Source: Udaeobacter sp025935755 (GTDB lineage: Bacteria; Verrucomicrobiota; Verrucomicrobiia; Chthoniobacterales; UBA10450). Taken from it: a stretch of DNA of 64,000 nt. Both the position numbers and the translations under genes were made by a program. The stretch is taken from positions 6,339 to 70,338 of the forward strand of contig DASUKN010000021.1 in NCBI GenBank assembly GCA_036278715.1. The letters run 5' to 3'. Numbering within the stretch: the stretch's first letter is position 1; each line of letters begins with the position of its first letter. Below the pieces are notes generated by a model. It was not told the origin of the DNA and did no database searches. It saw only the letters and a program-made list of their open reading frames with translations. Of this stretch, positions 26,132-34,119 are shown in pieces.

Positions 26132-26314
26132 TTACCCCGCCGATGCCGTTTAGGCGGATCACCCGTTCCCTTTCAGTAACGGGTGGATGACCGTCGCCGC
26201 AGCGTCTGACTTCCAATCAAGGCCTGCCATCCTCTGCGACAACCCAGCCTCCTAGTTTTTGTCAAATAGCGGTTCGGGAATCACACCTCGTAATCTCGAA
26301 CATCGCAGGGTAAA
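26132..26314 (-). ncRNA. ssrS: 6S RNA
   Basis: A ~183-nt RNA, the same size as E. coli 6S RNA (184). 6S RNA mimics an open promoter and sequesters housekeeping RNA polymerase. On the minus strand the 5' arm TTACCCTGCGATGTTCG (26298-26313) pairs with the 3' arm CGGCATCGGCGGGGTAA (26132-26148), forming the closing stem. Both GATGTTCG and CGGCATC are the conserved 6S words. The 3' half, CTGCGGCGACGGTCATCC then ACCCGTT..AACGGGT and GATCCGCC, parallels E. coli CTGCGACGACACATTCACC. A terminator follows at once, and no ORF covers the stretch. It lies between pheT and carA. The 5' and 3' ends are by inspection and could shift by a few bases. Confidence 0.85.
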
Positions 26315-26317
26315 TCA

Positions 26318-26384
26318 AGAGCCGTTGGTCGAGAGTTGAGAGAAAAGCACTGGTTTTCTTCACAACCCTCAACGAACGGCTCTC
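26318..26384 (-). terminator. long hairpin downstream of pheT, possible terminator
   Basis: AGAGCCGTTGGTCGAGAGTT from 26318 pairs, with a few mismatches, with the inverse near 26363-26383 (CAACCCTCAACGAACGGCTC). The stem of nearly 30 pairs includes AGAAAA/TTTTCT near the loop. It lies 12 bases beyond the pheT stop and just upstream of the 6S RNA, so it probably isolates the two transcripts. The tail TTGATTT is only weakly U-rich. Confidence 0.55.
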
Positions 26385-26395
26385 TTCTCAAAGAA

Positions 26396-28804
26396 CTATT
26401 CCCGCAGCGTCACTCCCAACTCGCGCTTTAATCGCTCGCGAATCTTCGCGTGCGCCGCGTTCACTTCCTCGTTTGTCAGTGTGCGATTTTTCGCGCGGTA
26501 TGTCAATCGATATGCGAGTGATTTTCCTGAATTCATCGAATCCGTTGCATCCTTAAACAGATCGAACAACTGCACACTTTCGAGCAACGGTTCCGATGGA
26601 TTTTCGATCGCGCGCAAAATTTCGGCGTGCGTCAACTTCTCCGGAACAATCATGGCGATGTCGCGCGTGATCGCTGGATAACGGTCGAGCTCGCGAAATT
26701 TTTTGGTCGATCCGCCCATCGGAAAACGATCCAGGTTCAATTCGGCAATGAACACCGGACCGGGCGCGCTCGATTTATCCGCGGAGAGTTGGCCTCCCAA
26801 TCCAATCAACTTGTTATCGGACAGAATCTCGATCGCCAGCGCGAAATCGGGACGTTTCGCCGGCGCGAAGGACAAATTCGGTACAATGCCTTCGAGTGTC
26901 CCCTTGAGATCGAACAGATCGAGATTTCGTATCATTTGTGGGCGCCAGTTGATCGCGTTCCCGATATTTCCCCAAAGCAAAACTGCAAGATGCCGTTCCT
27001 CGTCTTCAAATGGCGGGAATACGCGGCCGATCTCAAAAAACGAAACACGGCCGGCTCCGGCACGAATGTTTCGTTCGAGCACGTCGAGCAAACCACTGAT
27101 CAAGTTTGGCCGGAGGGCAACGTGATCTTCGCTCAATGGATTGCGCAGCTCGACCGCTTGATTGGACGCCATCGCGTTTCTGGAAATCAATTTGGAGGTC
27201 CGCACCTCGGACAAACCAGAAGCCGCTAAGCGCTGTCGCAGGATCGTGGTCTCGAGATCGTGTGACCGGTCAGCGGCACTCGTTGGCATGAAACGGCCGC
27301 GAGTTCGTCCAGGCACTTTGTCTATTCCGTACGCGCGAAGGACTTCTTCGACCAGGTCAACGTCGCGCTTCAAATCGCGGCGGTAACTCGGAATTTTCCA
27401 GGTCGCCGAATGATCTGTACAGGTGGTTTTCTGCAGCCCGAAACGTGTGAGAATTTCGTCAATGGTTTTCGGATCGATCGTCAGGCCAATTAAGCGGGAA
27501 CACTTATCGTAGCTCAACGAGACGTCAGGCGGATGCGCGGGAAGTTCACCGGCAATTTGAATTTCCTTCGCCGGAGCTCCACCAGCGATCTCGCGCATTA
27601 ATTCGGTCGCGCGCGCCGAGGCTCGCAAAATCATTTCCGGATCCACGCCGCGCTCGAATCGATAGCTTGCGTCACTTTGCAGATTCAAATCGCGCGCGGT
27701 CCGGCGAATACTTGCGGGCAAAAAATACGCGGCCTCGAGCAAAATGTTTTTCGTTGAATCGATCACACCCGTTTCTTCACCGCCCATTACGCCGCCAATT
27801 CCAACTGCACGTTCGTCGTCGGCGATCACGCAATTGTCCGGCCGGAGTGAATAAGTCTTCCCATCCAGCGCGAGGAATTTCTCGCCGTCACGCGCAAGCC
27901 GCACATTGATGCCGCCCTTTAGCTTATCGGCATCGAACGCGTGTGTCGGTTGGCCCAGCTCGAGCATCACAAAATTCGAGATGTCGACGATGTTGTTAAT
28001 CGAGCGAACACCGACGCTCTCAATTTTCGTACGTAACCATTGCGGACTCGGACCGACTTTTACATTCTCGACCTTGCGCAGCGAAAAGAACGGGCATTCG
28101 CGGGTTGCGGAAATCTTCACGCCGTCATTCCGGGCGAAGTCGAGGGAGCCCGCAGCTTTACTGTCGGTGTTTTCGCGGGATGGAAAGCCTGGCCTCGCCG
28201 CCTTCGGGGATTGCCTTGCAGCCTCCACTCCGCTTCGCTTCCGTCGGAATGACGAGCCGGTTAACGCCGCGAGTTCACGCGCGAGACCGAAATGGCTCAG
28301 CAAATCGCCGCGATTCGGCGTGATCTCGACATCCAGAATCGTATCCGGTTGGAAAAGATCGCTCATCGGAGTGCCGACCTTTTCATCGGCCGACAGGATC
28401 AAGAGGCCGGATGCATCTTCGCCGAGGCCCAGCTCGATCGGGCTGCACAGCATTCCTTCCGACTCGACCCCGCGCAGTTTGCTTTTTCGAATCTCCGTTC
28501 CGTTAGGCAACTTCGCCCCTGGAAGCGCGAGAAGAACTTTGTCGCCGGTTTTGTAATTCGTTGCCCCGCAAACGACCTGGCGCTTCGTTCCGCTTCCATC
28601 GTCTACTTCACAAACGCTAAGCCGATCGGCGTTCGGATGACGCGAGGACGCGGTGATTTGCGAAACGATCACGTTCTCCACATTCGCGCCGCGCGTCTCG
28701 ATGTTTTTGGTTTCAATGCCCGCGCGAGTTAATAAGTCGGCGATTTCTTCCGGACGTTTTGGAAGATCGACAAATTCCCGCAGCCAGTTAACGGAAAACT
28801 TCAT
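26396..28804 (-). CDS. pheT: phenylalanine-tRNA ligase beta subunit, with an in-frame repeat insertion
   Basis: An 802-residue subunit of the alpha2-beta2 enzyme charging tRNA-Phe. The start MKFSVNWLREFVDLP is typical. The tRNA-binding (EMAP-like) domain spans residues about 40-150, then B3/B4 editing, the B5 domain, the core and a C-terminal anticodon-binding FDX-ACB domain (ELDRYPAITRDIAMIV, about residue 700 on). Residues about 184-227, between ARELAALTG and VKISATRECPFF, are encoded by a family A palindromic element and have no place in the normal protein. The frame is preserved. The gene is essential elsewhere, so the insert must be tolerated. The operon order is rplT-pheS-pheT. Confidence 0.95.
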   Translation of the reverse strand: MKFSVNWLREFVDLPKRPEEIADLLTRAGIETKNIETRGANVENVIVSQITASSRHPNADRLSVCEVDDGSGTKRQVVCGATNYKTGDKVLLALPGAKLPNGTEIRKSKLRGVESEGMLCSPIELGLGEDASGLLILSADEKVGTPMSDLFQPDTILDVEITPNRGDLLSHFGLARELAALTGSSFRRKRSGVEAARQSPKAARPGFPSRENTDSKAAGSLDFARNDGVKISATRECPFFSLRKVENVKVGPSPQWLRTKIESVGVRSINNIVDISNFVMLELGQPTHAFDADKLKGGINVRLARDGEKFLALDGKTYSLRPDNCVIADDERAVGIGGVMGGEETGVIDSTKNILLEAAYFLPASIRRTARDLNLQSDASYRFERGVDPEMILRASARATELMREIAGGAPAKEIQIAGELPAHPPDVSLSYDKCSRLIGLTIDPKTIDEILTRFGLQKTTCTDHSATWKIPSYRRDLKRDVDLVEEVLRAYGIDKVPGRTRGRFMPTSAADRSHDLETTILRQRLAASGLSEVRTSKLISRNAMASNQAVELRNPLSEDHVALRPNLISGLLDVLERNIRAGAGRVSFFEIGRVFPPFEDEERHLAVLLWGNIGNAINWRPQMIRNLDLFDLKGTLEGIVPNLSFAPAKRPDFALAIEILSDNKLIGLGGQLSADKSSAPGPVFIAELNLDRFPMGGSTKKFRELDRYPAITRDIAMIVPEKLTHAEILRAIENPSEPLLESVQLFDLFKDATDSMNSGKSLAYRLTYRAKNRTLTNEEVNAAHAKIRERLKRELGVTLRE
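28124..28253 (-). repeat. dispersed palindromic element, family A copy 3, inside pheT
   Basis: GTCATTCCGGGCGAAGTCGA at 28124 and its inverse TTCCGTCGGAATGAC ending at 28253 bound a ~130-base insert. The ends match the intergenic copies at 18333, 24112 and 33935. Translated on the minus strand it gives SSFRRKRSGVEAARQ at one end and SLDFARND at the other. Confidence 0.85.
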
Positions 28805-28815
28805 GGAAAGACAGA

Positions 28816-28850
28816 GTCATCCCGAGCGAAGTCGATGGATCCTGCGATGT
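28816..28850. repeat. partial family A element between pheS and pheT
   Basis: GTCATCCCGAGCGAAGTCGA followed by TGGATCCTGC matches the left end of family A. I find no matching right end in the 100-base gap, so it is a half copy, lying just upstream of the pheT start on the transcribed strand. Confidence 0.6.
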
Positions 28851-28904
28851 TGCCTGAAGCTAATGCCTCAGGAGGTCTCGCCTCCGCTCGAAAGAACGAT
28901 TTGC

Positions 28905-29918
28905 TCATGCGAATTGCCTGAGAAACCGCAGATCGTTTTGCGAGAACAACCGAATATCAGGAATGTCGAAAAGAATCATCGCCAGCCGATCCATGCCGAG
29001 CCCGAATGCGTAACCGCTCCACTTTTCGGGATCATAAGCGTTATCGCCGCGTGCTTTGTTGACCGCTTCAAAAACCGCGGGATGCACCAGGCCGCAACCG
29101 GCCACTTCGATCCATTGCTCGCCGCCTTTCAGCGCTTTTGATCGGACATAAACTTCCAAACTGGGCTCGGTAAACGGAAAGAAATGCGGTCGAAATTCCA
29201 CCTCCGTTTCAGCGCCAAAGAGTTCGCGCATAAAAAATTGCAGCTCGCCTTTGAGATCGGCGACGCTGACGTTTTCGTCGACATACAATCCTTCGATCTG
29301 ATGAAACTGCGGGCTGTGCGTCGCGTCGAGTTCGTCGCGCCGGTAAGCCGCACCCGAGGCAATCACGCGGATTGGAGGCGGCGCCGATTCCATGGCGCGG
29401 ATCTGCACAGTGGAAGTATGCGTCCGCAGCAGCCGGCCATCAGGGAGATAAAATGTGTCCTGTTCGTTGCGGGCAGGATGATCTGGTGGCGTGTTCAGAG
29501 CATCGAAACAGTACCACTCGGTTTCGATATCCGGGCCCTCGGCGAGCGCAAAACCCATTCGCCTGAAAATCTGAATTCCGCGTTCATGCATTTGATGAAG
29601 CGGATGCAGAGAACCAATCTCGTATGGCGTTCCCGGAAGTGAGATGTCGATGCTGGCGAGCGCCTCAGATTCTTTTTGAGCACGAAGTTTTTGTCCGTGT
29701 TGCTCGAGTGCCTCCGCAACGGCGCTCCGCGCCTGGTTGAGCAATTTACCGACGACGGGCCGTTCGTCTTTGCCGAGCGTTTTCATCCGGTCGCCCCATT
29801 CGGAGACGCTGCCGGTTTTGCCGAGATATTTTACACGGACGAGTTCGAGCGATTTCTCATCGCGCGCTGCTTCAATCTCGCGCAGCGCGTCATCGCGCAG
29901 TTGTTGGAGCGGGTGCAT
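28905..29918 (-). CDS. pheS: phenylalanine-tRNA ligase alpha subunit
   Basis: A 337-residue catalytic subunit of PheRS when started at ATG 29918 (MHPLQQLRDDALREIEAARD); the 20 open codons upstream are not conserved. An N-terminal coiled-coil (residues about 1-85) binds tRNA. Class II motifs are visible: motif 2 as YRRDELDATHSPQFHQIEG and motif 3 as GYAFGLGMDRLAMILF near the C terminus. ELFGAETEVEFRPHFFPFTE is the usual phenylalanine-pocket region. It lies 76 bases after rplT and 100 bases before pheT, probably one transcript. Confidence 0.96.
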   Translation of the reverse strand: MHPLQQLRDDALREIEAARDEKSLELVRVKYLGKTGSVSEWGDRMKTLGKDERPVVGKLLNQARSAVAEALEQHGQKLRAQKESEALASIDISLPGTPYEIGSLHPLHQMHERGIQIFRRMGFALAEGPDIETEWYCFDALNTPPDHPARNEQDTFYLPDGRLLRTHTSTVQIRAMESAPPPIRVIASGAAYRRDELDATHSPQFHQIEGLYVDENVSVADLKGELQFFMRELFGAETEVEFRPHFFPFTEPSLEVYVRSKALKGGEQWIEVAGCGLVHPAVFEAVNKARGDNAYDPEKWSGYAFGLGMDRLAMILFDIPDIRLFSQNDLRFLRQFA

Positions 29919-29994
29919 GGATTCCGTGAATCGTTTAATCGTTACATCGTTAAATCGGGAAATCGAATCCCGATTCACGATCTCGATTCACGAA

Positions 29995-30381
29995 TCAAGC
30001 AGCCTTCTTTTTCGACTTGGTTTTATCTTTCAACGCGCTCTTCGCCTGGTCGAGGATCGACTTGAACGCGGCTTCGTCAGTGACGGCGAGATCAGCGAGG
30101 ATTTTCCGGTCCAGGCCGATACCGGCTGCTTTCAATCCTTCCGCCAGCCGGCTGTAAGTCATGCCGTTCGCGCGTGCGGCGGCGTTGAGACGCTGGATCC
30201 AAAGATAACGAAATGTGCGCTTGCGGGTTTTGCGGTCGCGATAGGCCCAATACTGCGCCTTCATGACCGCGTCTTTGGCGTAACGAAATAATTTCGAGCG
30301 ACGGCCGCGATAGCCTTTCGCCTTTTTCAGCATTCGTTTCCGGCGCGCACGGCTTGCCGGGGCATTTGTTGCTCTTGGCAT
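29995..30381 (-). CDS. rplT: 50S ribosomal protein L20
   Basis: A 128-residue basic 23S rRNA-binding protein. MPRATNAPASRARRKRMLKK, then AKGYRGRRSKLFRYAKDAVM and DRKTRKRTFRYLWIQRLNAA, are unmistakable. The C terminus has an extra Lys-rich tail (KDKTKSKKKAA), slightly longer than E. coli L20 (118). The usual upstream partners infC and rpmI are not adjacent. In their place is a 175-base leader with hairpins. L20 commonly represses its own mRNA in other bacteria, and the leader structure suggests something similar, though that is inference. Confidence 0.97.
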   Translation of the reverse strand: MPRATNAPASRARRKRMLKKAKGYRGRRSKLFRYAKDAVMKAQYWAYRDRKTRKRTFRYLWIQRLNAAARANGMTYSRLAEGLKAAGIGLDRKILADLAVTDEAAFKSILDQAKSALKDKTKSKKKAA

Positions 30382-30390
30382 GACTGTTTT

Positions 30391-30414
30391 GCCCCGATGT
30401 TTTCGGGGCTCCTC
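30391..30414 (-). promoter_or_regulatory. hairpin between Shine-Dalgarno and start of rplT
   Basis: On the minus strand GAGGAG (30409-30414) lies 28 bases before the ATG, too far for normal initiation. Between them GCCCCGA/TCGGGGC forms a 7-bp stem with a 5-base loop (30391-30409). Folding would bring the Shine-Dalgarno close to the start. A second inverted repeat, CAGTGAGC/GCTCACTG at 30418-30463, lies upstream. This could be an L20-binding control site. Confidence 0.4.
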
Positions 30415-30556
30415 GTTCAGTGAGCTGTTGTTTTGTTATCGATCTTTCCAACCTCGCTCACTGATTAATCCCGCGGACGCAGGATAGGCGGAGAGATCGC
30501 GGGTCGGAAACTAAATGCTGAACGCAAAATGACAAACGATTTTCGTTTGGTTTTCG

Positions 30557-31696
30557 TCATTCGAGCAATCGAGATTCTTCCTTGGATTTTCGCCAAACGA
30601 GCCACGCAAGGATGCCCACAGCAGCGCCGCCTAAATGTGCGGCTGATGAGACGGAACTCATTCCCGCTTTCTGCTCAAGCGTTCCGATAATTTGGAACAA
30701 AAACCAAAGAACGAAAACGAACCAGGCAGGCAATCTAATCCAACGAAACCAGACCCATCCCCAGCGCATCAGAAAAGCGAGTCGCATTCGCGGAAAATTC
30801 AGTGCGTAAAACGTAATGACGCCGGCGATCCCGCCGCTGGCGCCGATGCACGGTATTTGCGAGCGAGGATCGAGAGCGATATGCGCCAGGTCACCGATGA
30901 ATGCTGCCAGTGCAATAAGCGTCAGGTAGCGCAGCGGACGCAGAAAATTTTCCACAGCATGTCCAAACGCCAGCAGAAAGTACAGGTTCCCGGTGAGATG
31001 AATGACACCTGCGTGGAGAAAGAAAGATGTGACGAACGTCAGCCCGTCCAGGCGAGTCGCCTGTGCTGGAATTAATCCGAAACGTTGAACAAGTTCCCGC
31101 AGATTTAGAAAGGCAAGCAGACTGGCGCAGATGATGACGGCTGAAAGCAGCCATGTTGCCCACGGTTTTCGCTGCTCTTCTGATTCATCGAACTCAACCG
31201 GCATTCCCAGGAATGCGGCGATCTGTTTCCACGATTCATCTGGCCCGGCGCTGTCAAAATCCGGACCCTCAGCTTGTTTGGATAATCGTTCGACTTCGGC
31301 CATGGCGAGCATCTCACGAGCTTTTTGCGGCAGTTCGGCAGCGACTGGCGTCGGTTCCGGTTGACGCGGGACGAGCGTGTCGACTTCATGAGCGTCGAAC
31401 CAGACAAAATGGCAGCGCTGGCAGACATCGACGTAAATTTCGGTTCCGTCGGATAGGGCAACGCCGATCATTGTTTGCCGGCATAATGGACAAGGGCAAC
31501 CGGCACGTCCCTTGCCACGCATCGCATGCAGCCACAGCGGATTGATTGATTCGGGCGTGAAGCGTTTGCGCAGCAGCTCGATGGTCACGGCGCGGCCGCC
31601 GCAGACGTTGCAGCCGTAGAGAATGCCGCCGGAAGTACGCACTTCGTTTAGCGGCAGGTTGCATCGGGGACAGAGAAACTGGGAGCCATCAGGCAT
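30557..31696 (-). CDS. rhomboid family intramembrane serine protease with N-terminal zinc ribbons
   Basis: A 379-residue protein. The N-terminal cytoplasmic part has two zinc-ribbon-like modules: CPRCNLPLNEV...CNVCGG (residues 9-34) and CPCPLCRQTM...VDVCQRCHFVWFD, of the zf-TFIIB type. A linker follows, then six membrane helices. The rhomboid dyad is Ser287 in GASGGIAG and His354 in AAHLGGAAVG; the HxxxN-like loop appears as HLTGNLYFLLAFG. Such enzymes cleave membrane proteins within the bilayer. The zinc-ribbon fusion is unusual and may recognise substrates or RNA. It is divergent from the cyclase gene. Confidence 0.88.
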   Translation of the reverse strand: MPDGSQFLCPRCNLPLNEVRTSGGILYGCNVCGGRAVTIELLRKRFTPESINPLWLHAMRGKGRAGCPCPLCRQTMIGVALSDGTEIYVDVCQRCHFVWFDAHEVDTLVPRQPEPTPVAAELPQKAREMLAMAEVERLSKQAEGPDFDSAGPDESWKQIAAFLGMPVEFDESEEQRKPWATWLLSAVIICASLLAFLNLRELVQRFGLIPAQATRLDGLTFVTSFFLHAGVIHLTGNLYFLLAFGHAVENFLRPLRYLTLIALAAFIGDLAHIALDPRSQIPCIGASGGIAGVITFYALNFPRMRLAFLMRWGWVWFRWIRLPAWFVFVLWFLFQIIGTLEQKAGMSSVSSAAHLGGAAVGILAWLVWRKSKEESRLLE

Positions 31697-31803
31697 GTTG
31701 ACCAGAAGTAGTGGGAAGTTTGATGAGAAGCGAAGATAAAAATGGCGCCGCCAGGTTTCATTCCGGACATCTCAGGAATCAGCTGCCATTCGGCATTGAT
31801 CTG

Positions 31804-31809
31804 GTATAA
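31804..31809 (+). promoter_or_regulatory. candidate -10 box of the cyclase gene
   Basis: A perfect TATAAT whose expected transcription start would fall at about 31815-31817, on the GTG proposed as start codon. No good -35 hexamer is visible 17 bases upstream, so this rests on one box. Confidence 0.35.
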
Positions 31810-31816
31810 TCGCGCG

Positions 31817-33922
31817 GTGCGTTGGTTTGCTCGAGTCCGCTTATTGGTCCTGACGCTGATCTGTCTTTTTTGGACGGGTCTGATTGTTGTCGGGCACTTC
31901 TTCCCAACCGCGCCGTTTATATCGGTGCCCTGGCGCGGGGAACAGAGCTTCGAAGATTTGCTTCGGCGCGAGGGTCGCAAGACTACACCGCCGCCCGATT
32001 TCGTCTTCCTGGGGATTGATCAAAGCACGATGCAATTGCCGCCATTAACTCCGGAAGAACTCGCGGCCAGTCGTGGGCTGCAATTATTGAGCGAACGACC
32101 GTACCCCTGGTCACGTGAAGTCTGGGCGCTTTTGCTCGATCGACTCTTCGCAGCGGGTGCGCGCGTTGTGATGTTTGATTTGCTCTTTAATAAGCCTAAC
32201 GATGGTGACGAGGCATTTCACACCGCGCTCGATCGGTACCGCGACAAAGTCGTCGTCAGCGGGAACTTCGACTTCCAAAACGGCGTTCAGGCTATTACGC
32301 CAAACGCTGCGCTCATTGCGCCGCCCCAATTCCAGGATGACCGCGTTGGTTTTGTGAATTTCTGGCCGGACGAAATTGACGGCAAAACTCGCGCTGCGAC
32401 CTATCGCGTGACTAACCGCCAACTGGCCGGTTTGCCGCCGGAACCGGGTGACCAAGTTTACGATTCACTTGCGGCGCGTGCTCTCGCGAAAATCGGTCAT
32501 GCCAATGATGTGCCGGACGATTTTCGCGGTCATATGATGCGTTTCACTGCGGCGGATGCATTCCAGCCGCGTCCGCTCTATGAGGTGTTTGATCCCAAGC
32601 TGTGGCAGACCAATTACGGGAGTGGTGCATTTTTCAAGGATAAGGTCGTATTAGTCGGACCCTCTGCGCAGGTCTGGCACGACGTGGTCGACACGCCCAT
32701 GAGTCCTGCCACATCAGGCCCAACTCTCCACTTCCAGGCGATGGCTGCCGCGCTCGGTCACGAGTTCTTGCGGCCGACCCCGCGAAGATTCGAGATGATG
32801 CTCGTTTGCGCGGCAGGGCTGGTCGCGTGGTTGCTCGTGGCGTTTGTGCGCAAACCGCTGATTTGTCTGGGCGGACTTGTGGCCGTTACAGTCGGTTATC
32901 TTCTAACGGCACGATTGCTTTACGACAACACAGGGCTGCTGTTGCTCACCGTTCCTGTGTTGTCTGCGCTGGTCTTGAGCGGTTTGTTTTCCCTCGGGTT
33001 CGAATACTTCCTTGAGCGCCTGGAGAAAGTGCGCACGCGACGCACGCTGGAACGCTATGTGTCAAAAAATCTCGTCGCTGAAATTCTGGAAAACCCGGAT
33101 AGCTACTACAGCTCGCTTCGTGGTATGCGTGTGCCGGTGACGATCCTGTTCTCAGACTTGATCGGTTTCACCACGTTGGCGGAGAAAGCGGATCCCGAAG
33201 CGCTGGTCGCGCAGCTCAATGAATATCTTTCACGGATGACTTCTGTGATTTTCAACAACGGTGGAACGCTCGACAAATTTATCGGCGACGCCATCATGGC
33301 GGTCTGGGGCAACGTGCGCAGCCTTGGCACCGCGCAGGATGCGAAGGCTTGCGCACGAGCGGCGTTGGGAATGCGCCGGGAATTGAGTCAACTCAATCAA
33401 ACCTGGCGCGAACAAGGCCGGATGGGGCTAGGGATGGGTATCGGCGTCAACCACGGTGAGGTGATCGTCGGTAATATTGGTTCGCAAGAGCGAATGGATC
33501 CGACGGTGATCGGGGACGCCGTCAATTTGGCATCAAGGCTCGAAGCCCTGACGCGAACGTATGGCGTGGATATGCTGGTTGGCGCGTCGGTTGCCGAACT
33601 GGTGCGTGACGAAGTTTATTTGCGATCGGTCGCTCGCGTGCAGGTGAAAGGCAAAACCAAACCGGTCGATGTTTTCACATTCGTTGCTGGCCGAGAGGAC
33701 GAAATTGATCCGGAGTTTCTGAAGTGGCTCGAAACATATGAGGAGGCGCTGGAGAAGTTTCGCATCCGCGATTTCACCGACGCCAAAATCCTTTTTTCAC
33801 GTTTCCTGGAATTCTACCCGGACGATATGCTGGCCAAGATGTACCTGCAGCGCGCTCTGGAATACGAACAGGTCCCGCCTGACGAAGCGTGGGAAGCAGT
33901 GGAAGTCTTCAAAAAGAAATAG
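31817..33922 (+). CDS. CHASE2-domain adenylate cyclase
   Basis: A 701-residue membrane cyclase making cAMP. The periplasmic CHASE2 sensor spans residues about 25-330, then three membrane helices to ~425. The class III catalytic domain follows, with metal-binding Asp447 (FSDLIGFT) and Asp491 (GDAIMAVWG). Lys487 and Asp561 are the adenine-specifying pair, so ATP is the likelier substrate. NLASRLEALT supplies the transition-state Asn and Arg. A TPR-like helical tail closes it. The start is uncertain: GTG 31817 (RWFARVRLLVL) is preferred because a perfect TATAAT lies at 31804-31809, implying an almost leaderless message; ATG 31742 is possible. Confidence 0.9.
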   Translation: MRWFARVRLLVLTLICLFWTGLIVVGHFFPTAPFISVPWRGEQSFEDLLRREGRKTTPPPDFVFLGIDQSTMQLPPLTPEELAASRGLQLLSERPYPWSREVWALLLDRLFAAGARVVMFDLLFNKPNDGDEAFHTALDRYRDKVVVSGNFDFQNGVQAITPNAALIAPPQFQDDRVGFVNFWPDEIDGKTRAATYRVTNRQLAGLPPEPGDQVYDSLAARALAKIGHANDVPDDFRGHMMRFTAADAFQPRPLYEVFDPKLWQTNYGSGAFFKDKVVLVGPSAQVWHDVVDTPMSPATSGPTLHFQAMAAALGHEFLRPTPRRFEMMLVCAAGLVAWLLVAFVRKPLICLGGLVAVTVGYLLTARLLYDNTGLLLLTVPVLSALVLSGLFSLGFEYFLERLEKVRTRRTLERYVSKNLVAEILENPDSYYSSLRGMRVPVTILFSDLIGFTTLAEKADPEALVAQLNEYLSRMTSVIFNNGGTLDKFIGDAIMAVWGNVRSLGTAQDAKACARAALGMRRELSQLNQTWREQGRMGLGMGIGVNHGEVIVGNIGSQERMDPTVIGDAVNLASRLEALTRTYGVDMLVGASVAELVRDEVYLRSVARVQVKGKTKPVDVFTFVAGREDEIDPEFLKWLETYEEALEKFRIRDFTDAKILFSRFLEFYPDDMLAKMYLQRALEYEQVPPDEAWEAVEVFKKK

Positions 33923-33929
33923 CGCCCAC

Positions 33930-34078
33930 GATCTGTCATCCCGAGCGATGTCCGACCCCCCGTTAAATTATTGTCGTTTTCGCCGCGGCATTTGATTCGC
34001 TCACGTCCCGTTCGCTCAGCCTGCGGCCTTCCCGTCGATCTCGCAGGCTCCATTCTCGCTTCGCTCGGGATGACAGAT
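33930..34078. repeat. dispersed palindromic element, family A copy 4, perfect ends
   Basis: GATCTGTCATCCCGAGCGA at 33930-33948 and TCGCTCGGGATGACAGATC at 34060-34078 are perfect 19-base inverted repeats. The centre (TTTGATTCGCTCAC, CCTGCGGCCTTCCCGTC) resembles copy 1 at 18333. This is the best preserved copy and fills most of the gap between the cyclase and mpl genes. Confidence 0.88.
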
Positions 34079-34119
34079 CATTGCTAGCCAAACGCGCTGG
34101 CGCATCGTAGAAAACCCGC

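Noticed and set aside
26132..26314. T-box, riboswitch or RNase P RNA as explanation of the structured region before carA
   Set aside because: None of the diagnostic words (T-box TGGNACCGCG, FMN or TPP core, RNase P GAGGAAAGTCC) is present, while the 6S closing stem and conserved words are.
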